From an uncultured Shewanella sp. (GTDB lineage Bacteria > Pseudomonadota > Gammaproteobacteria > Enterobacterales > Shewanellaceae): a stretch of 64,000 nt of DNA. A program made the position numbers and the translations under genes. The notes beneath the pieces are model-generated. The model did no database searches, was not told where the DNA came from, and saw nothing but the letters and a program-made list of their open reading frames with translations. Below, in pieces: positions 54,426 through 63,219 of the stretch. How positions within the stretch are numbered: the first letter of the stretch is position 1; each line of letters starts with the position of its first letter. The stretch spans positions 46,595 through 110,594 of the forward strand of contig CANNEE010000018.1 of the NCBI GenBank assembly GCA_947503555.1. Reading direction: 5' to 3'.

Positions 54426-55499
54426 TTATGCAGCCTGCTCTTTATCACTCTCTTCTAGCTTTAATTTGTCATCCACGTCATCGGACAACAAAATCGCCAA
54501 CCAATTGCCGCTGCTACTGGACTCTAGGGCAATTTTCACAATCATGGTTAAAGGCACTGACAACAGCATACCGACAGAGCCTAACAGCCAACCCCAGAAG
54601 ATTAACGATAGGAACACCACCAGAGTCGACAAGCCCAAGCCTTTCCCCATAAACCTAGGCTCAATCACATTGCCCATCACCATATTTGCCCCTAGATAGA
54701 GCGCTGCAGTACCACCTGCCGCTGCTGGGCCTAACTGTACAAAAGCTAATAAAATTGCTGGAATTGCTGCGATGATAGAACCAATATTAGGAATATAGTT
54801 AAACAGGAAGGCAATCACAGCCCACAGCAGTACATAATCAACACCGATAAAGAACAAACCGATACCGACGATAGAGGCAGTTGCTAAACTCACTAATGAT
54901 TTGATCACCATATACTGGTTTACTGACGCCAAAAACTTATCGATTTGCTGCTGTCTCATCTCAGGATCGTCCAGCGCCAAATGCACTTTCTTAGGCAGAG
55001 AGTCAGCTTCAAACAACATAAAGATAACGGTCAGAATAATCAGAAATAGATTGGTCATCACATTGCCAACACCAGATAACATATTGGTTGTCATCGACAG
55101 CGCCATGCCTGGGTCGAAATAATCTAAAACATGCTCTTTGCTGATATGAATATTGAACGTCTGCAATTTATCGATAATCCAAGAGAACTGGTTTATCAAC
55201 TGCTCACGGTAAAAAGGCAACTGAGTCGAGAACTCATTGATTGAGCTACCAACAATACTGGCGAGCCAGAGCCCCATCATTACTATAAAGGCCATCAATA
55301 ACATCACAGCGGCGGCTTTTGGCACTCGATAGCGGGTCATCCAATTGATGATCGGGTTACAGATGACGGCAATGAAAGCCGACAACACAAAAGGCACCAC
55401 AATGGTAATCGCCGCTTTTACTCCAGCCATAATCACCACCAGAAACGCCAAAATGGCGAAAGTCTTAAAGGCAATGCTGGATTCAGCAAACTTTCTCAT
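54426..55499 (-). CDS. AI-2E family transporter (PerM/TqsA-like)
   Basis: A 357-residue inner-membrane permease. About seven or eight hydrophobic helices are visible, with the family pattern FVLSAFIAVICNPIINWMTR near the start, a less hydrophobic soluble region at about 75-150, and a helix-rich second half with LFNYIPNIGSIIAAIPAILL and VIEPRFMGKGLGLSTLVVFL. Members export autoinducer 2 or act as Na+/H+ antiporters, so the substrate cannot be stated. It is divergent from folX with 77 bases between starts. Confidence 0.88.
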   Translation of the reverse strand: MRKFAESSIAFKTFAILAFLVVIMAGVKAAITIVVPFVLSAFIAVICNPIINWMTRYRVPKAAAVMLLMAFIVMMGLWLASIVGSSINEFSTQLPFYREQLINQFSWIIDKLQTFNIHISKEHVLDYFDPGMALSMTTNMLSGVGNVMTNLFLIILTVIFMLFEADSLPKKVHLALDDPEMRQQQIDKFLASVNQYMVIKSLVSLATASIVGIGLFFIGVDYVLLWAVIAFLFNYIPNIGSIIAAIPAILLAFVQLGPAAAGGTAALYLGANMVMGNVIEPRFMGKGLGLSTLVVFLSLIFWGWLLGSVGMLLSVPLTMIVKIALESSSSGNWLAILLSDDVDDKLKLEESDKEQAA

Positions 55500-55576
55500 A
55501 GAATAAAATCCTTGAAAAATATTATCTTATCGGGAATAACTTGTTAAAGTTAACATAATCAAAACAAAAAAGGTCA

Positions 55577-55951
55577 ATGGATATGAAACCAGACACGGCT
55601 ATTATACGCATTAAAAACCTACGCTTGCGTACTTTTATCGGCATCAAGGATGATGAGATCAAAAATAAGCAGGATGTGATAATCAATGTCGTTATTCATT
55701 ATTGTGCCGACAAAGCGAGAAATAGCGCAGATATTCAAGATGCCCTCAACTACCGCACTATCACCAAAGCTATCATCAAGCTTGTCGAAAATAACCGTTT
55801 CTCCTTACTTGAAAACCTCACTTCACAGGTATTGGCCATTGCCAGCGACCATGACTGGATAGACTATGCCAGCGTCGAAATCGATAAGCCCCACGCCCTT
55901 AGATTTGCCGATTCTGTCTCCTTGCAACTGAGTTACGAGAAAGAGTCTTAG
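55577..55951 (+). CDS. folX: Dihydroneopterin triphosphate 2'-epimerase
   Basis: FolX epimerises 7,8-dihydroneopterin triphosphate at C2'. The 124-residue product is close to E. coli FolX over its length: [44 protein letters not shown] and [16 protein letters not shown]. It could be mistaken for the FolB aldolase, but the [13 protein letters not shown] start fits FolX. A second ATG two codons in is an alternative start with better spacing to AAGG. yfcH follows, as in enterobacteria where folX and yfcH are neighbours. Confidence 0.93.
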   Translation: MDMKPDTAIIRIKNLRLRTFIGIKDDEIKNKQDVIINVVIHYCADKARNSADIQDALNYRTITKAIIKLVENNRFSLLENLTSQVLAIASDHDWIDYASVEIDKPHALRFADSVSLQLSYEKES

Positions 55952-56045
55952 TCTATACCCATCACTTTCTGTCAAATAACGGCTCATATGGGCCGTTTTT
56001 GTTAACTATACTCAATGGGGTAGCATTCAAACTCGCGAGGTGATA

Positions 56046-56945
56046 ATGAATATACTGATGACTGGCGCAACAGGCTTTATCGGCACTGCACTTATCGGCG
56101 TTTTACAGAAAAGCCATACTCAGGCTAAGTTTACTATACTGAGCCGCAACCCTGAACAAGCCAAAAATCGCTTAGGCCAGCAACACCAGTACCTCAAATC
56201 CCTCGATGAGCTTTCTGATCTCAATCAGTTCGATGCCGTGATTAATCTTGCTGGTGAGCCAATAGTGGCAAAACGTTGGACACCAGCTCAGAAACATAAA
56301 ATTTGCCAAAGCCGCTGGAAAATCACCGAGCAGCTCAGCCAACTGATCCAGATTAGCAGCGAGCCACCAAAATGCTTCATTAGTGCCTCTGCTATCGGCT
56401 TTTATGGCAGCCAAGGTAAACAAAAACTCGATGAGTCCAGCCTCTCTAAAGAGGAGTTTAGTCACCATATTTGTGAACATTGGGAAAAACTTGCCCTTGA
56501 GGCTCAATCTCATACACGAGTCTGCATTGTTCGTATCGGGATTGTGCTCGGTAACGGCGGCGCACTAGCTAAAATGCTGCCTCCCTTTAAACTAGGGCTA
56601 GGTGGGCCCATTGGCCACGGTGAACAAGGGATGAGCTGGATCCATATCGACGATCTCTGTGGCCTAATCGATTTTCTACTCAGTACAGACACGGCTCAAG
56701 GCATATACAATGGCACTGCGCCAAATCCTGTCAGTAATGGTGAGTTCTCCAAAGCCCTTGGCAATGCGCTAGGCAAACCCGCTATCATCACCACACCCGC
56801 CTTTGTGTTAAAGCTGGCCATGGGCGAGATGTCTGAGCTCATTACCAATGGTCAATATGTTTACCCCACCCACGCCACAGAGCAAGGGTTTAACTTCCAC
56901 TATCCCTTTGTCAATCAAGCGCTATCGCAGATCATTAAGAACTAA
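56046..56945 (+). CDS. yfcH: TIGR01777-type NAD-dependent epimerase YfcH
   Basis: A 299-residue extended short-chain dehydrogenase with the N-terminal Rossmann motif MTGATGFIGTALIG and the family C-terminal DUF1731 segment (KPAIITTPAFVLKLAMGEMSE ...). Such proteins are predicted nucleoside-diphosphate-sugar epimerases; no reaction is proven. The catalytic YxxxK is not evident, as is common in this subfamily. The start uses GAGG five bases upstream. It is about 95 bases after folX, on the same strand, and ends at a strong terminator. Confidence 0.88.
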   Translation: MNILMTGATGFIGTALIGVLQKSHTQAKFTILSRNPEQAKNRLGQQHQYLKSLDELSDLNQFDAVINLAGEPIVAKRWTPAQKHKICQSRWKITEQLSQLIQISSEPPKCFISASAIGFYGSQGKQKLDESSLSKEEFSHHICEHWEKLALEAQSHTRVCIVRIGIVLGNGGALAKMLPPFKLGLGGPIGHGEQGMSWIHIDDLCGLIDFLLSTDTAQGIYNGTAPNPVSNGEFSKALGNALGKPAIITTPAFVLKLAMGEMSELITNGQYVYPTHATEQGFNFHYPFVNQALSQIIKN

Positions 56946-57000
56946 TCGCACATTCTTAAGAGCTAATCACAGTCGCGCATATACAAGGCTGAGACAAAAT

Positions 57001-57033
57001 AAAAACGCCAGATTGATTCATCTGGCGTTTTTC
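57001..57033 (+). terminator. Terminator between yfcH and ybbP
   Basis: Hairpin aaaaacgccaga ttgattca tctggcgttttt in the convergent gap, symmetrical and able to end both genes. Confidence 0.9.
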
Positions 57034-57063
57034 GTTGCTATATCTAAAGGTTAAGCCTAAAGA

Positions 57064-59544
57064 TTAAGCCTGTTGTAGTAACTGTCTGCAGTTTTTACTG
57101 AGCAGCTGACGACAACGCCACACTCCCAATACTGCCACAATCACGGCTCCCGCTACTGGTGCTAAACCCCACCAAGGCCAGTGCATATAGACATTAAGCT
57201 CAAACACCTGAGTCTTTAGAAGGTAAAGGGCAAACTCAGACACTATCACGGCCAACAAACCTGAAATGGCTCCAAGCAGCGCAAACTCAAAACCTGTGGC
57301 CAGCTTAAGTAACCAACCTGAGCCACCAAAGGTACGCAGCACAGCCAACTCTCTTTGCCTTGTGGCCATGCCCGCTTCGGTTTGTGCGATTAACACTAAA
57401 CCGCTTGCCAGCAATACCAATACCAGCACTAAGGTCAGGGATAAGGATACCTGATCCACAATTTCTCTAAGCTGAGCAATCATGGCGCCCACATCGATAA
57501 TCGAGACTGTCGGGAAGCGCTGGATCAGCTCCAATATCGCCTGCTTATTGCTATCGGCTAAGTGAAAACTTGCCATTGAGGTGTAAGCAAAAGGTGCGAG
57601 TGCTTCTTTGGTGAAGATCATAAAGAAATTAGGCTGTAAGGTTTCCCAGTGTACTTGACGAATACTAGTTACTGTCACTGTCACATCGCGAGTATCTATG
57701 GTGTAAGTCAGCTCATCGCCTATGGCTAAATCAAGACGCTCGGCAACACCTGATTCCACCGACACATCATAAGGGTTTTGATTAAACTCACCTTCAAGCA
57801 GTTCATTATTGGCCGGCATAGTGTCACGCCAAGTCAGATTCAGCTCACGTGAAATTCCCACTCGTCCATCTTGACCATTATTCGCCTGCTCTTGGGTTAT
57901 CAAGGTTTCGCCATTAATTTGGGTTAAACGGCCACGAATAACCGGATAGATATCCGTCGTTTGAATGGCATTTTGCTGTAAAAACTCAGCCAGCGGCTCA
58001 CTCTCATGAGGAGCTATATTGACCAAGAAGTAATTTGGCGCATTTTCAGGCAGCTGCTTTTGCCACTCATTCAATAAATCTTGACGTAGAGCCAGAATCA
58101 TCAACAGTAGCACTAACGCACTACTAAAGCCCACCAGCTGCACCGCATTTTGTCGTGCGCGGCGGCGAAGGCCAGCCAACGCAAGTTGCAGCGGATTCGT
58201 GGTTTTCATTCCCACGCTATGACCCATGCGTATCATTAAAAAGCCAAGGACACTAAGCAGTACACCAAGCAGCAAAACAGCAGCCACCACAGTCAGCGTC
58301 AACACTAGACTTTGCGAATAGAGATAACCTAACACGCCCATGGCGCTTAAGCTCAGCAGTAGATGCAGCCACATGCCAAACTTAATCCCTTCAAGCTGCT
58401 TTTGCAGTACTCGCAGCGGCGGAATAGCCAACAAGCGCATTAGAGGATAGGCTGAAAACATAAAAGCACTAATAAAGCCTGTACCTAACCCAAGTAATAT
58501 TGGGCGGGTCACGGGTGGCGAATAAGCGGCAATCTCTGCTGGCAACATGCCATTAATAACACTATCGAGAATAAAGCCTGCAATCAGCCCCAGCACTACA
58601 CCAACAAAGGTGACAAACAATAGATGCATACCAAATAAAATGCGGATCTGCTTGGCCGATGCCCCAAAGGTTTTAAGCATGGCCACCACATCATAATGGC
58701 GCTGACAGTAACGCTGAGCGGCAATACCGATAGCGGCGCAGGCCAATGCAATCCCCAACAAACTAGCGAGCAGTAAAAAGCGCTCGGCGCGCTTAATCGC
58801 CTCGGCAATGGGAGAATCTCCAGATTGTACATCCACCCAGCGCTGACTCGTGGTCAGCATTGGCTTAGCCTGCTCTTCAAAGGCATCCAGCGCCGCTTTA
58901 TCACCGGCAAACTGATAACGGTAAGTCACTCGACTACCCGGCTGGATCACTCCCGTGGCCGCCACATCTTCAAGGCGCATCAAGACCACAGGGGACGATG
59001 CGAAAGGGTTAAAGCCCGCATCAGGCAAGCGGCTTATCTCGGCCGCCATGGCAAATTGACTGTTACCCAGCTCAATGGCTTCTGGATAGGCCAAAATCCC
59101 GCCAAGGCGCGTCTCATACCAGAGCTCTCCTGCTTTGGGTAAGCCGACACTGTTACTGACACCCTGTATTTTTTTAGCATCAGCGGCTGCCAGCTCAATT
59201 TTACCCTTAAGAGGATAACCCTCAGCGACCGCTCTTACCGTCACCAACTGCAGTTTATCGCCTGCAAATACCATGGAGTTAAACTGCAAGCTTTGTACTT
59301 GTGCTAAGCCCAGCTTGTCAGCTTGAGCCAAAATTTGGGGGGCGAGCGCCTGAGGCGAGTCGATAATGCGATCGGCGGCGATAAACTTAGTCGCCTGACC
59401 ATTAATCGCCAACTGTAAACGTTCACTCACTCTCGCAAGCCCTGACACCGACAGCACAGCCAGAGTGATCGCTAAAATAATAAGGACTAACTGCCCCTGA
59501 AAAAGCTCGCGCTTAAACAGACGCCAAGCAAGGTTTAGCTCCAT
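57064..59544 (-). CDS. ybbP: FtsX-like ABC transporter permease YbbP
   Basis: An 826-residue inner-membrane permease with two FtsX-like modules: helix 1 at about 15-35, a large periplasmic domain (about 40-250), helices around 255-410, a second periplasmic domain (about 500-690) and three final helices. It matches E. coli YbbP along its length (for example DSGFNPF-like DAGFNPFASSP and ELNLTWRDTMP). It is expected to work with YbbA as a type VII, MacB-like mechanotransmission or lipoprotein/lipid-handling system; the substrate is unknown. It overlaps ybbA by ten bases. Confidence 0.9.
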   Translation of the reverse strand: MELNLAWRLFKRELFQGQLVLIILAITLAVLSVSGLARVSERLQLAINGQATKFIAADRIIDSPQALAPQILAQADKLGLAQVQSLQFNSMVFAGDKLQLVTVRAVAEGYPLKGKIELAAADAKKIQGVSNSVGLPKAGELWYETRLGGILAYPEAIELGNSQFAMAAEISRLPDAGFNPFASSPVVLMRLEDVAATGVIQPGSRVTYRYQFAGDKAALDAFEEQAKPMLTTSQRWVDVQSGDSPIAEAIKRAERFLLLASLLGIALACAAIGIAAQRYCQRHYDVVAMLKTFGASAKQIRILFGMHLLFVTFVGVVLGLIAGFILDSVINGMLPAEIAAYSPPVTRPILLGLGTGFISAFMFSAYPLMRLLAIPPLRVLQKQLEGIKFGMWLHLLLSLSAMGVLGYLYSQSLVLTLTVVAAVLLLGVLLSVLGFLMIRMGHSVGMKTTNPLQLALAGLRRRARQNAVQLVGFSSALVLLLMILALRQDLLNEWQKQLPENAPNYFLVNIAPHESEPLAEFLQQNAIQTTDIYPVIRGRLTQINGETLITQEQANNGQDGRVGISRELNLTWRDTMPANNELLEGEFNQNPYDVSVESGVAERLDLAIGDELTYTIDTRDVTVTVTSIRQVHWETLQPNFFMIFTKEALAPFAYTSMASFHLADSNKQAILELIQRFPTVSIIDVGAMIAQLREIVDQVSLSLTLVLVLVLLASGLVLIAQTEAGMATRQRELAVLRTFGGSGWLLKLATGFEFALLGAISGLLAVIVSEFALYLLKTQVFELNVYMHWPWWGLAPVAGAVIVAVLGVWRCRQLLSKNCRQLLQQA

Positions 59545-60272
59545 GAAGCACTCTCCTGACTCTCTTCCTGTTCATCGACAGCCCTAAGACCTGCTCCCTG
59601 CTCTGTCAGTTTGCCCGAGTCCATCACAAACTGACGCTCACATCTGTGGGCCAGCGCCATATCATGGGTGACCAACACCAGCGTGGTGTCATTTTCTTTA
59701 TTAAGCTCAAACAACATATCGGCAATTTTATCGCTATTGCTACCGTCGAGATTCCCCGTTGGCTCATCGGCAAACAGCACCTTAGGCTCACCGATAAAGG
59801 CTCTAGCAATCGCCACCCTTTGCTGCTCACCACCGGATAACTGATTAGGCAGATGATGCAATCTATGGCTTAGCCCGACCCGCTCAAGCATAGCTTCAGC
59901 CTTTGCCTTGGCATTAGTAATCCCCGCAAGCTCAGCGGGCAGCATCACATTCTCTAAGGCGTTAAGGGTATCGACCAACATAAATGACTGGAAAATAAAG
60001 CTGACTTTTTGCTTTCTTAGTGCAGCCTTCCCCTCTTCATCCAATTGAGACAAGGCGACACCATCAAGGCGGATCTCCCCTTGAGTTGGGCTATCAAGGG
60101 CAGCCAGTAACCCAAGCAGGGTTGACTTGCCCGAACCTGAAGGACCAAGAATGGCCACACTCTCACCCAACTTGACATCCATATTGATGCCGTCGAGGAT
60201 AGTAAGCATTCCTTCTTGTGTAGTAACCGATTTTTTAAGGCTGGTAACTTTAATGGCGCTGTTATTTGACAT
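59535..60272 (-). CDS. ybbA: ABC transporter ATP-binding protein YbbA
   Basis: A 245-residue LolD/MacB-class ATPase with Walker A GPSGSGKST (about 45), Q-loop FQSFMLVDTLNALEN, signature LSGGEQQR, Walker B VLFADEPTGNLD and the switch His in THDMA. The start at 60272 (AAGGA four to five bases upstream) gives an N-terminus aligning with E. coli YbbA; the longer frame adds 29 non-conserved residues. Its last ten bases overlap ybbP. Its first 20 bases overlap the start of divergent tesA. Confidence 0.93.
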   Translation of the reverse strand: MSNNSAIKVTSLKKSVTTQEGMLTILDGINMDVKLGESVAILGPSGSGKSTLLGLLAALDSPTQGEIRLDGVALSQLDEEGKAALRKQKVSFIFQSFMLVDTLNALENVMLPAELAGITNAKAKAEAMLERVGLSHRLHHLPNQLSGGEQQRVAIARAFIGEPKVLFADEPTGNLDGSNSDKIADMLFELNKENDTTLVLVTHDMALAHRCERQFVMDSGKLTEQGAGLRAVDEQEESQESASWS

Positions 60273-60930
60273 AAAGTCCTTCTTTCTCAACTTGTTGGCT
60301 CGCCTTAGTGGCGCGCTGATTATCTTATTGCTTATGGGATTTAACGCCCATGCTGCCACTATATTAATCCTAGGTGATAGCCTAAGTGCAAGTTATGGCG
60401 TTGAAGAACAAGCCGGCTGGGTCAATCTGTTACGGCAAAAAATGCCTGAACATAACATCATTAACGGCTCAATAAGCGGTGAAACCACAGGCGGTGGATT
60501 GCGTAGACTGCCCGCCCTGCTTGACTCTCACGCACCTGAGCTAGTGGTCATTGAGCTTGGCGGCAACGATGGTTTGCGCGGTTTTCCACCAACACAATTG
60601 AAAAACAATCTTACAAAAATGATCCAGCTCTCAAAAAATGCCGGCGCCAAAGTGCTACTCACCCAAATAATGGTGCCGCCCAACTATGGCCCAAGATATA
60701 CCAAGCTGTTCAATCAAACCTATAGCGAGTTGGCAAAGGAGCATGCTGTCACACTGGCCCCTTTCTTTATGACAGAAATAGCCATCAAACCTGAGCTTAT
60801 GCAACGCGATGGACTTCACCCCAATAAACAAGCTCAGCCTCTAATCACAGAGTTGATGCAACCTTGGATAGCGCAGGCCTTAACCCAAGCACCAAGCACG
60901 AAAGCAACGGTAAACTCAGCTCAGAAATAA
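60253..60930 (+). CDS. tesA: Multifunctional acyl-CoA thioesterase I / protease I / lysophospholipase L1
   Basis: A periplasmic SGNH hydrolase of 225 residues. The signal peptide (basic LLARLSG, then ALIILLLMGF, cleavage after NAHA at about 34) precedes the four SGNH blocks: GDSLS with Ser43, the Gly in SISGETTGGG, GGNDGLRG, and DGLHPN with the catalytic Asp and His. The start is uncertain; ATG 60253 is used although its ribosome binding site is distant, and it overlaps the divergent ybbA start. Divergent ybbA-tesA is conserved with E. coli. Confidence 0.9.
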   Translation: MALLFDIKSFFLNLLARLSGALIILLLMGFNAHAATILILGDSLSASYGVEEQAGWVNLLRQKMPEHNIINGSISGETTGGGLRRLPALLDSHAPELVVIELGGNDGLRGFPPTQLKNNLTKMIQLSKNAGAKVLLTQIMVPPNYGPRYTKLFNQTYSELAKEHAVTLAPFFMTEIAIKPELMQRDGLHPNKQAQPLITELMQPWIAQALTQAPSTKATVNSAQK

Positions 60931-60957
60931 CAAAATTAAGTCAATTAAGAATACGCG

Positions 60958-61917
60958 TCACATCCGATCCACAGGGCTTAGGGTGTGGCAGAATCGCGAG
61001 CCTGTAACATGGGTGTAAAGCTCGGTGGTTCTTAAATCTGTATGGCCTAAGAGTTCTTGAACTGTGCGAATGTCCGTGCCATTTAATAGCAACTGAGTAG
61101 CAAATGAATGACGAAACGTATGCGCTTTTACCCGCTTTGTAATTTGAGCATCAATGACGGCTCGGCGTAACCGCTTTCTAAATGATGTTTCATGTATATG
61201 ATGCCGACAAATGTAACCATCATAAGGATGAATACAGCGTGTCACTGACGGAAATAAATACTGCCAAGCAAAGTCCTTTGCCGCATTCGCATATTTTCTC
61301 AATAAGGATGGTGGCAACGAAGTCAAACCATAGCCTTGCGCTAAATCACTATCATGCATTAACTTCACACGACTAATTTGCTCTCTAACTTCTGATTCTA
61401 ACGATTTAGGAAACAGGGTATAGCGATCTTTTCTTCCCTTGCCTCGAAAGACAAATAGTGTGTTGTTTGAAAAATTAATATCTTTGACTCTGAGGCTTAA
61501 CGCCTCATTGATTCTTAAACCACTACCATATAGCAGCGATGCGATGAGCCAATATTTACCCTGAAGCAAGTTAATAATGCTCATAGCTTCATCATGGTCA
61601 AGCACTGTTGGCATAGGTTTCTCGCGCTTAGTCAATGAAAAACGCAGCCCACTGATATCCTTTGGGACAATATATCTATACATAAACACCAGAGCGCACA
61701 GTGCCTGATTCTGGGTTGCGGCACTTACCTGCCTATTCATGGCTAAGTGGGATAGAAATCGCTCAACTTCAACATTCCCCATTTCATTTGGGTGTTTCTT
61801 ATCATTGAAAATGATAAAACGCTTTATCCAGAACAAATAGACCTTTTCAGTTCTAAGGCTATAACGTCGTGTTCTCAGCTCTGTCCGAACTGACTCAAGA
61901 AATGGCGACTGAGACAT
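60958..61917 (-). CDS. intI: Integron integrase IntI
   Basis: A 319-residue tyrosine recombinase that inserts and excises gene cassettes at attI and attC. Catalytic residues are all present: Arg135 (GSGLRINEAL), His266 and Arg269 (HTFRHSFAT), His292 (LLGHTDLRTT) and Tyr301 (LYTHV). The IntI-specific insert typical of integron integrases lies at about 193-222 (LTSLPPSLLRKYANAAKDF), separating it from XerCD. The ATG has GGAGG five bases upstream. It is oriented away from the cassettes, as usual, and a perfect LexA-type box covers its promoter. No damage is visible. Confidence 0.96.
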   Translation of the reverse strand: MSQSPFLESVRTELRTRRYSLRTEKVYLFWIKRFIIFNDKKHPNEMGNVEVERFLSHLAMNRQVSAATQNQALCALVFMYRYIVPKDISGLRFSLTKREKPMPTVLDHDEAMSIINLLQGKYWLIASLLYGSGLRINEALSLRVKDINFSNNTLFVFRGKGRKDRYTLFPKSLESEVREQISRVKLMHDSDLAQGYGLTSLPPSLLRKYANAAKDFAWQYLFPSVTRCIHPYDGYICRHHIHETSFRKRLRRAVIDAQITKRVKAHTFRHSFATQLLLNGTDIRTVQELLGHTDLRTTELYTHVTGSRFCHTLSPVDRM

Positions 61918-61937
61918 TTTATCCTCCACCAGAAAAG

Positions 61938-61953
61938 CTGTATATATATACAG
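61938..61953. promoter_or_regulatory. Perfect LexA (SOS) box at the intI promoter
   Basis: CTGTATATATATACAG matches the consensus CTGT-N8-ACAG exactly, with the preferred AT-alternating centre. It lies 21 bases before the intI start, where LexA would block transcription, so integrase should be induced by DNA damage. SOS control of integron integrases is established for other integrons. Confidence 0.9.
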
Positions 61954-61987
61954 TTATAATTTAAAATGCCATAAATGCCAGTTTTCC

Positions 61988-62121
61988 TTCTCGTTATGTA
62001 AAAACTGAAATTCTCGTTTAATACAGACACCAAAATATAAGCCATTGAATAATATAGTTTTACTTGATTAGATATTTTACATAACGAGCCTTTTCGGTTC
62101 TCGTTTAAATCAATTCTCGTT
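61988..62121. repeat. TTCTCGTT direct repeats and a 14-base inverted repeat
   Basis: TTCTCGTT occurs at 61988, 62011, 62098 and 62114. In addition, ctcgttatgtaaaa at 61990-62003 is repeated in inverted orientation at 62075-62088. They lie between the intI promoter and attI and may be integrase-binding or regulatory sites. Confidence 0.75.
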
Positions 62122-62197
62122 TTCTACACGCAACTAAGCGCTTGCCTTACATCATAGGCAGAGTTAACCTACTGGAATTATTAAATAATTATCAATG

Positions 62198-62264
62198 TTA
62201 GCGAAAGGGTTTTACGGTATGGCGTCGCGTGTTTATCGGAATTCTCGCTAATACGCTGTTATAT
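62198..62264 (+). other. Candidate attI recombination site
   Basis: The junction of platform and first cassette should be at the G/TT of GTTATAT (62258-62264), 15 bases before the first cassette gene. An inverted repeat TTAGCGA (62198) / TCGCTAA (62245) lies just inside. The core fits GTTRRRY only partly; placement is inferred from cassette boundaries downstream. Confidence 0.55.
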
Positions 62265-62278
62265 GCCATGGAGGCCGC

Positions 62279-62626
62279 GTGAAATCCTATATTCTGCTAC
62301 TTATACTTTTATTGGGAGCTTGCACAAATACGGAATTTACTCCTTCAAAACTTCAACAATCTACATGCCAACAAATGGCTGGAAACGATAGTCAACTGTT
62401 TAAGCCTAATGAAGAACAAAAGCGCGAGTTAGAGTCGATAATACCGGACTCATTATATTATCGTGGTGTAATTTGGTTCTCTGGTAAAGATGGAGTTGTT
62501 TACGCTTGCGCTTATACGAATGATAAAAATGGTTGTGGTACGAAAACCTTTGAGTTAAAACAAAGTGGTCAATATTGGCAAAGTGAGCTTGTTTCGAGTT
62601 TAGAAGATGTTTGCGTGGTTGGTTAG
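62279..62626 (+). CDS. Integron cassette 1: small lipoprotein, function unknown
   Basis: A 115-residue protein from a GTG start with GGAGG four bases upstream. It has a lipoprotein signal (ILLLILLLGAC, Cys15), and the mature part carries four cysteines (STCQQ, YACAY, NGCGTK, EDVCVVG), an even number that could form two disulfides in the periplasm. No family is recognised. It is the first cassette after attI, the position usually best expressed and most recently inserted, and is bounded downstream by attC 1. Confidence 0.8.
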   Translation: MKSYILLLILLLGACTNTEFTPSKLQQSTCQQMAGNDSQLFKPNEEQKRELESIIPDSLYYRGVIWFSGKDGVVYACAYTNDKNGCGTKTFELKQSGQYWQSELVSSLEDVCVVG

Positions 62627-62634
62627 CAATAGGC

Positions 62635-62730
62635 ATATAACAAGTTAATCAATAAGGACATAAAATCATAGGCTTGCCGCGGAGCGGCAGTGTAGCCTAT
62701 AATTTTCTGCCTATTATTAAAGCGTTAGGG
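62635..62730 (+). repeat. attC site of cassette 1
   Basis: Imperfect palindrome from atataac (R'') to GTTAGGG (R', 62724-62730). L'' ttaatcaata pairs with L' tattattaa leaving one extra base, the usual unpaired base. The inner stem (aaaatcataggct / agcctataatttt) and a GC tip (gccgc / gcggc) complete the fold. Confidence 0.88.
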
Positions 62731-62736
62731 CTACCA

Positions 62737-63102
62737 ATGAATAAATTGATTTTACTGCCGATATTGTTGTTACACTTTTCCATTGCACATGCGAGTGACG
62801 CGATATCAATTAAATCGAAGCATAAATCACTTTTGGAAAGTGGCTGGTCTCCATTCCCCCTAACATGCGAGTACCCCGAAGATAAAGAATCAATATGGCT
62901 TTATAACGACGCTCCGAAAATATTTAAGGCTGGAATTACTAGTATCCATTCTTGCCAAGGTACAGGAAACAACTACTGTTCGTTCTATTACACAAAGCCG
63001 AATCAATGTTTGAAACTTGTCACCAGTGGTGAATTTTCATATAAAGGCCTAAATGGTTTACTTATAAGCAGCGAACATTCTCAATGCCCAGAAGAATGCT
63101 AG
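62737..63102 (+). CDS. Integron cassette 2: exported six-cysteine protein, function unknown
   Basis: A 121-residue protein with a Sec signal peptide (MNKLILLPILLLHFSIAHA, cleavage before SDAIS) and a mature domain of about 100 residues with six cysteines, two of them in the C-terminal CPEEC. The even count suggests disulfides outside the cytoplasm. The AGGG that can serve as ribosome binding site is the right end of the preceding attC core (GTTAGGG), five bases before ATG. An upstream in-frame TTG lies inside the attC and is rejected. No family is recognised. Confidence 0.8.
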   Translation: MNKLILLPILLLHFSIAHASDAISIKSKHKSLLESGWSPFPLTCEYPEDKESIWLYNDAPKIFKAGITSIHSCQGTGNNYCSFYYTKPNQCLKLVTSGEFSYKGLNGLLISSEHSQCPEEC

Positions 63103-63202
63103 CCCTAACAAGTTGCTTAAAAGGACGTATCACGCTTGGCTTACGCTCCTTCGTCGCAAAGTTAAGCCAAGCTTTCTACGCCCATTAGCAATGGCGTTAA
63201 CT
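63103..63202 (+). repeat. attC site of cassette 2
   Basis: Begins right at the stop of the cassette 2 gene (ccctaac) and ends in GTTAACT (63196-63202). The arms pair through taacaagttgct with agcaatggcgtta and through gcttggctta with taagccaagc, with bulges in the left arm. Confidence 0.87.
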
Positions 63203-63219
63203 GCCTTCGGAGTATTCTG

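Larger units (their letters stand above)
61918..62278. other. Integron platform: intI promoter and attI region
   Basis: A 361-base gene-free stretch between intI and the first cassette gene. It holds the LexA-type box, repeated TTCTCGTT elements, a 14-base inverted repeat and the likely attI junction near 62258. No ORF is present. Confidence 0.8.
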
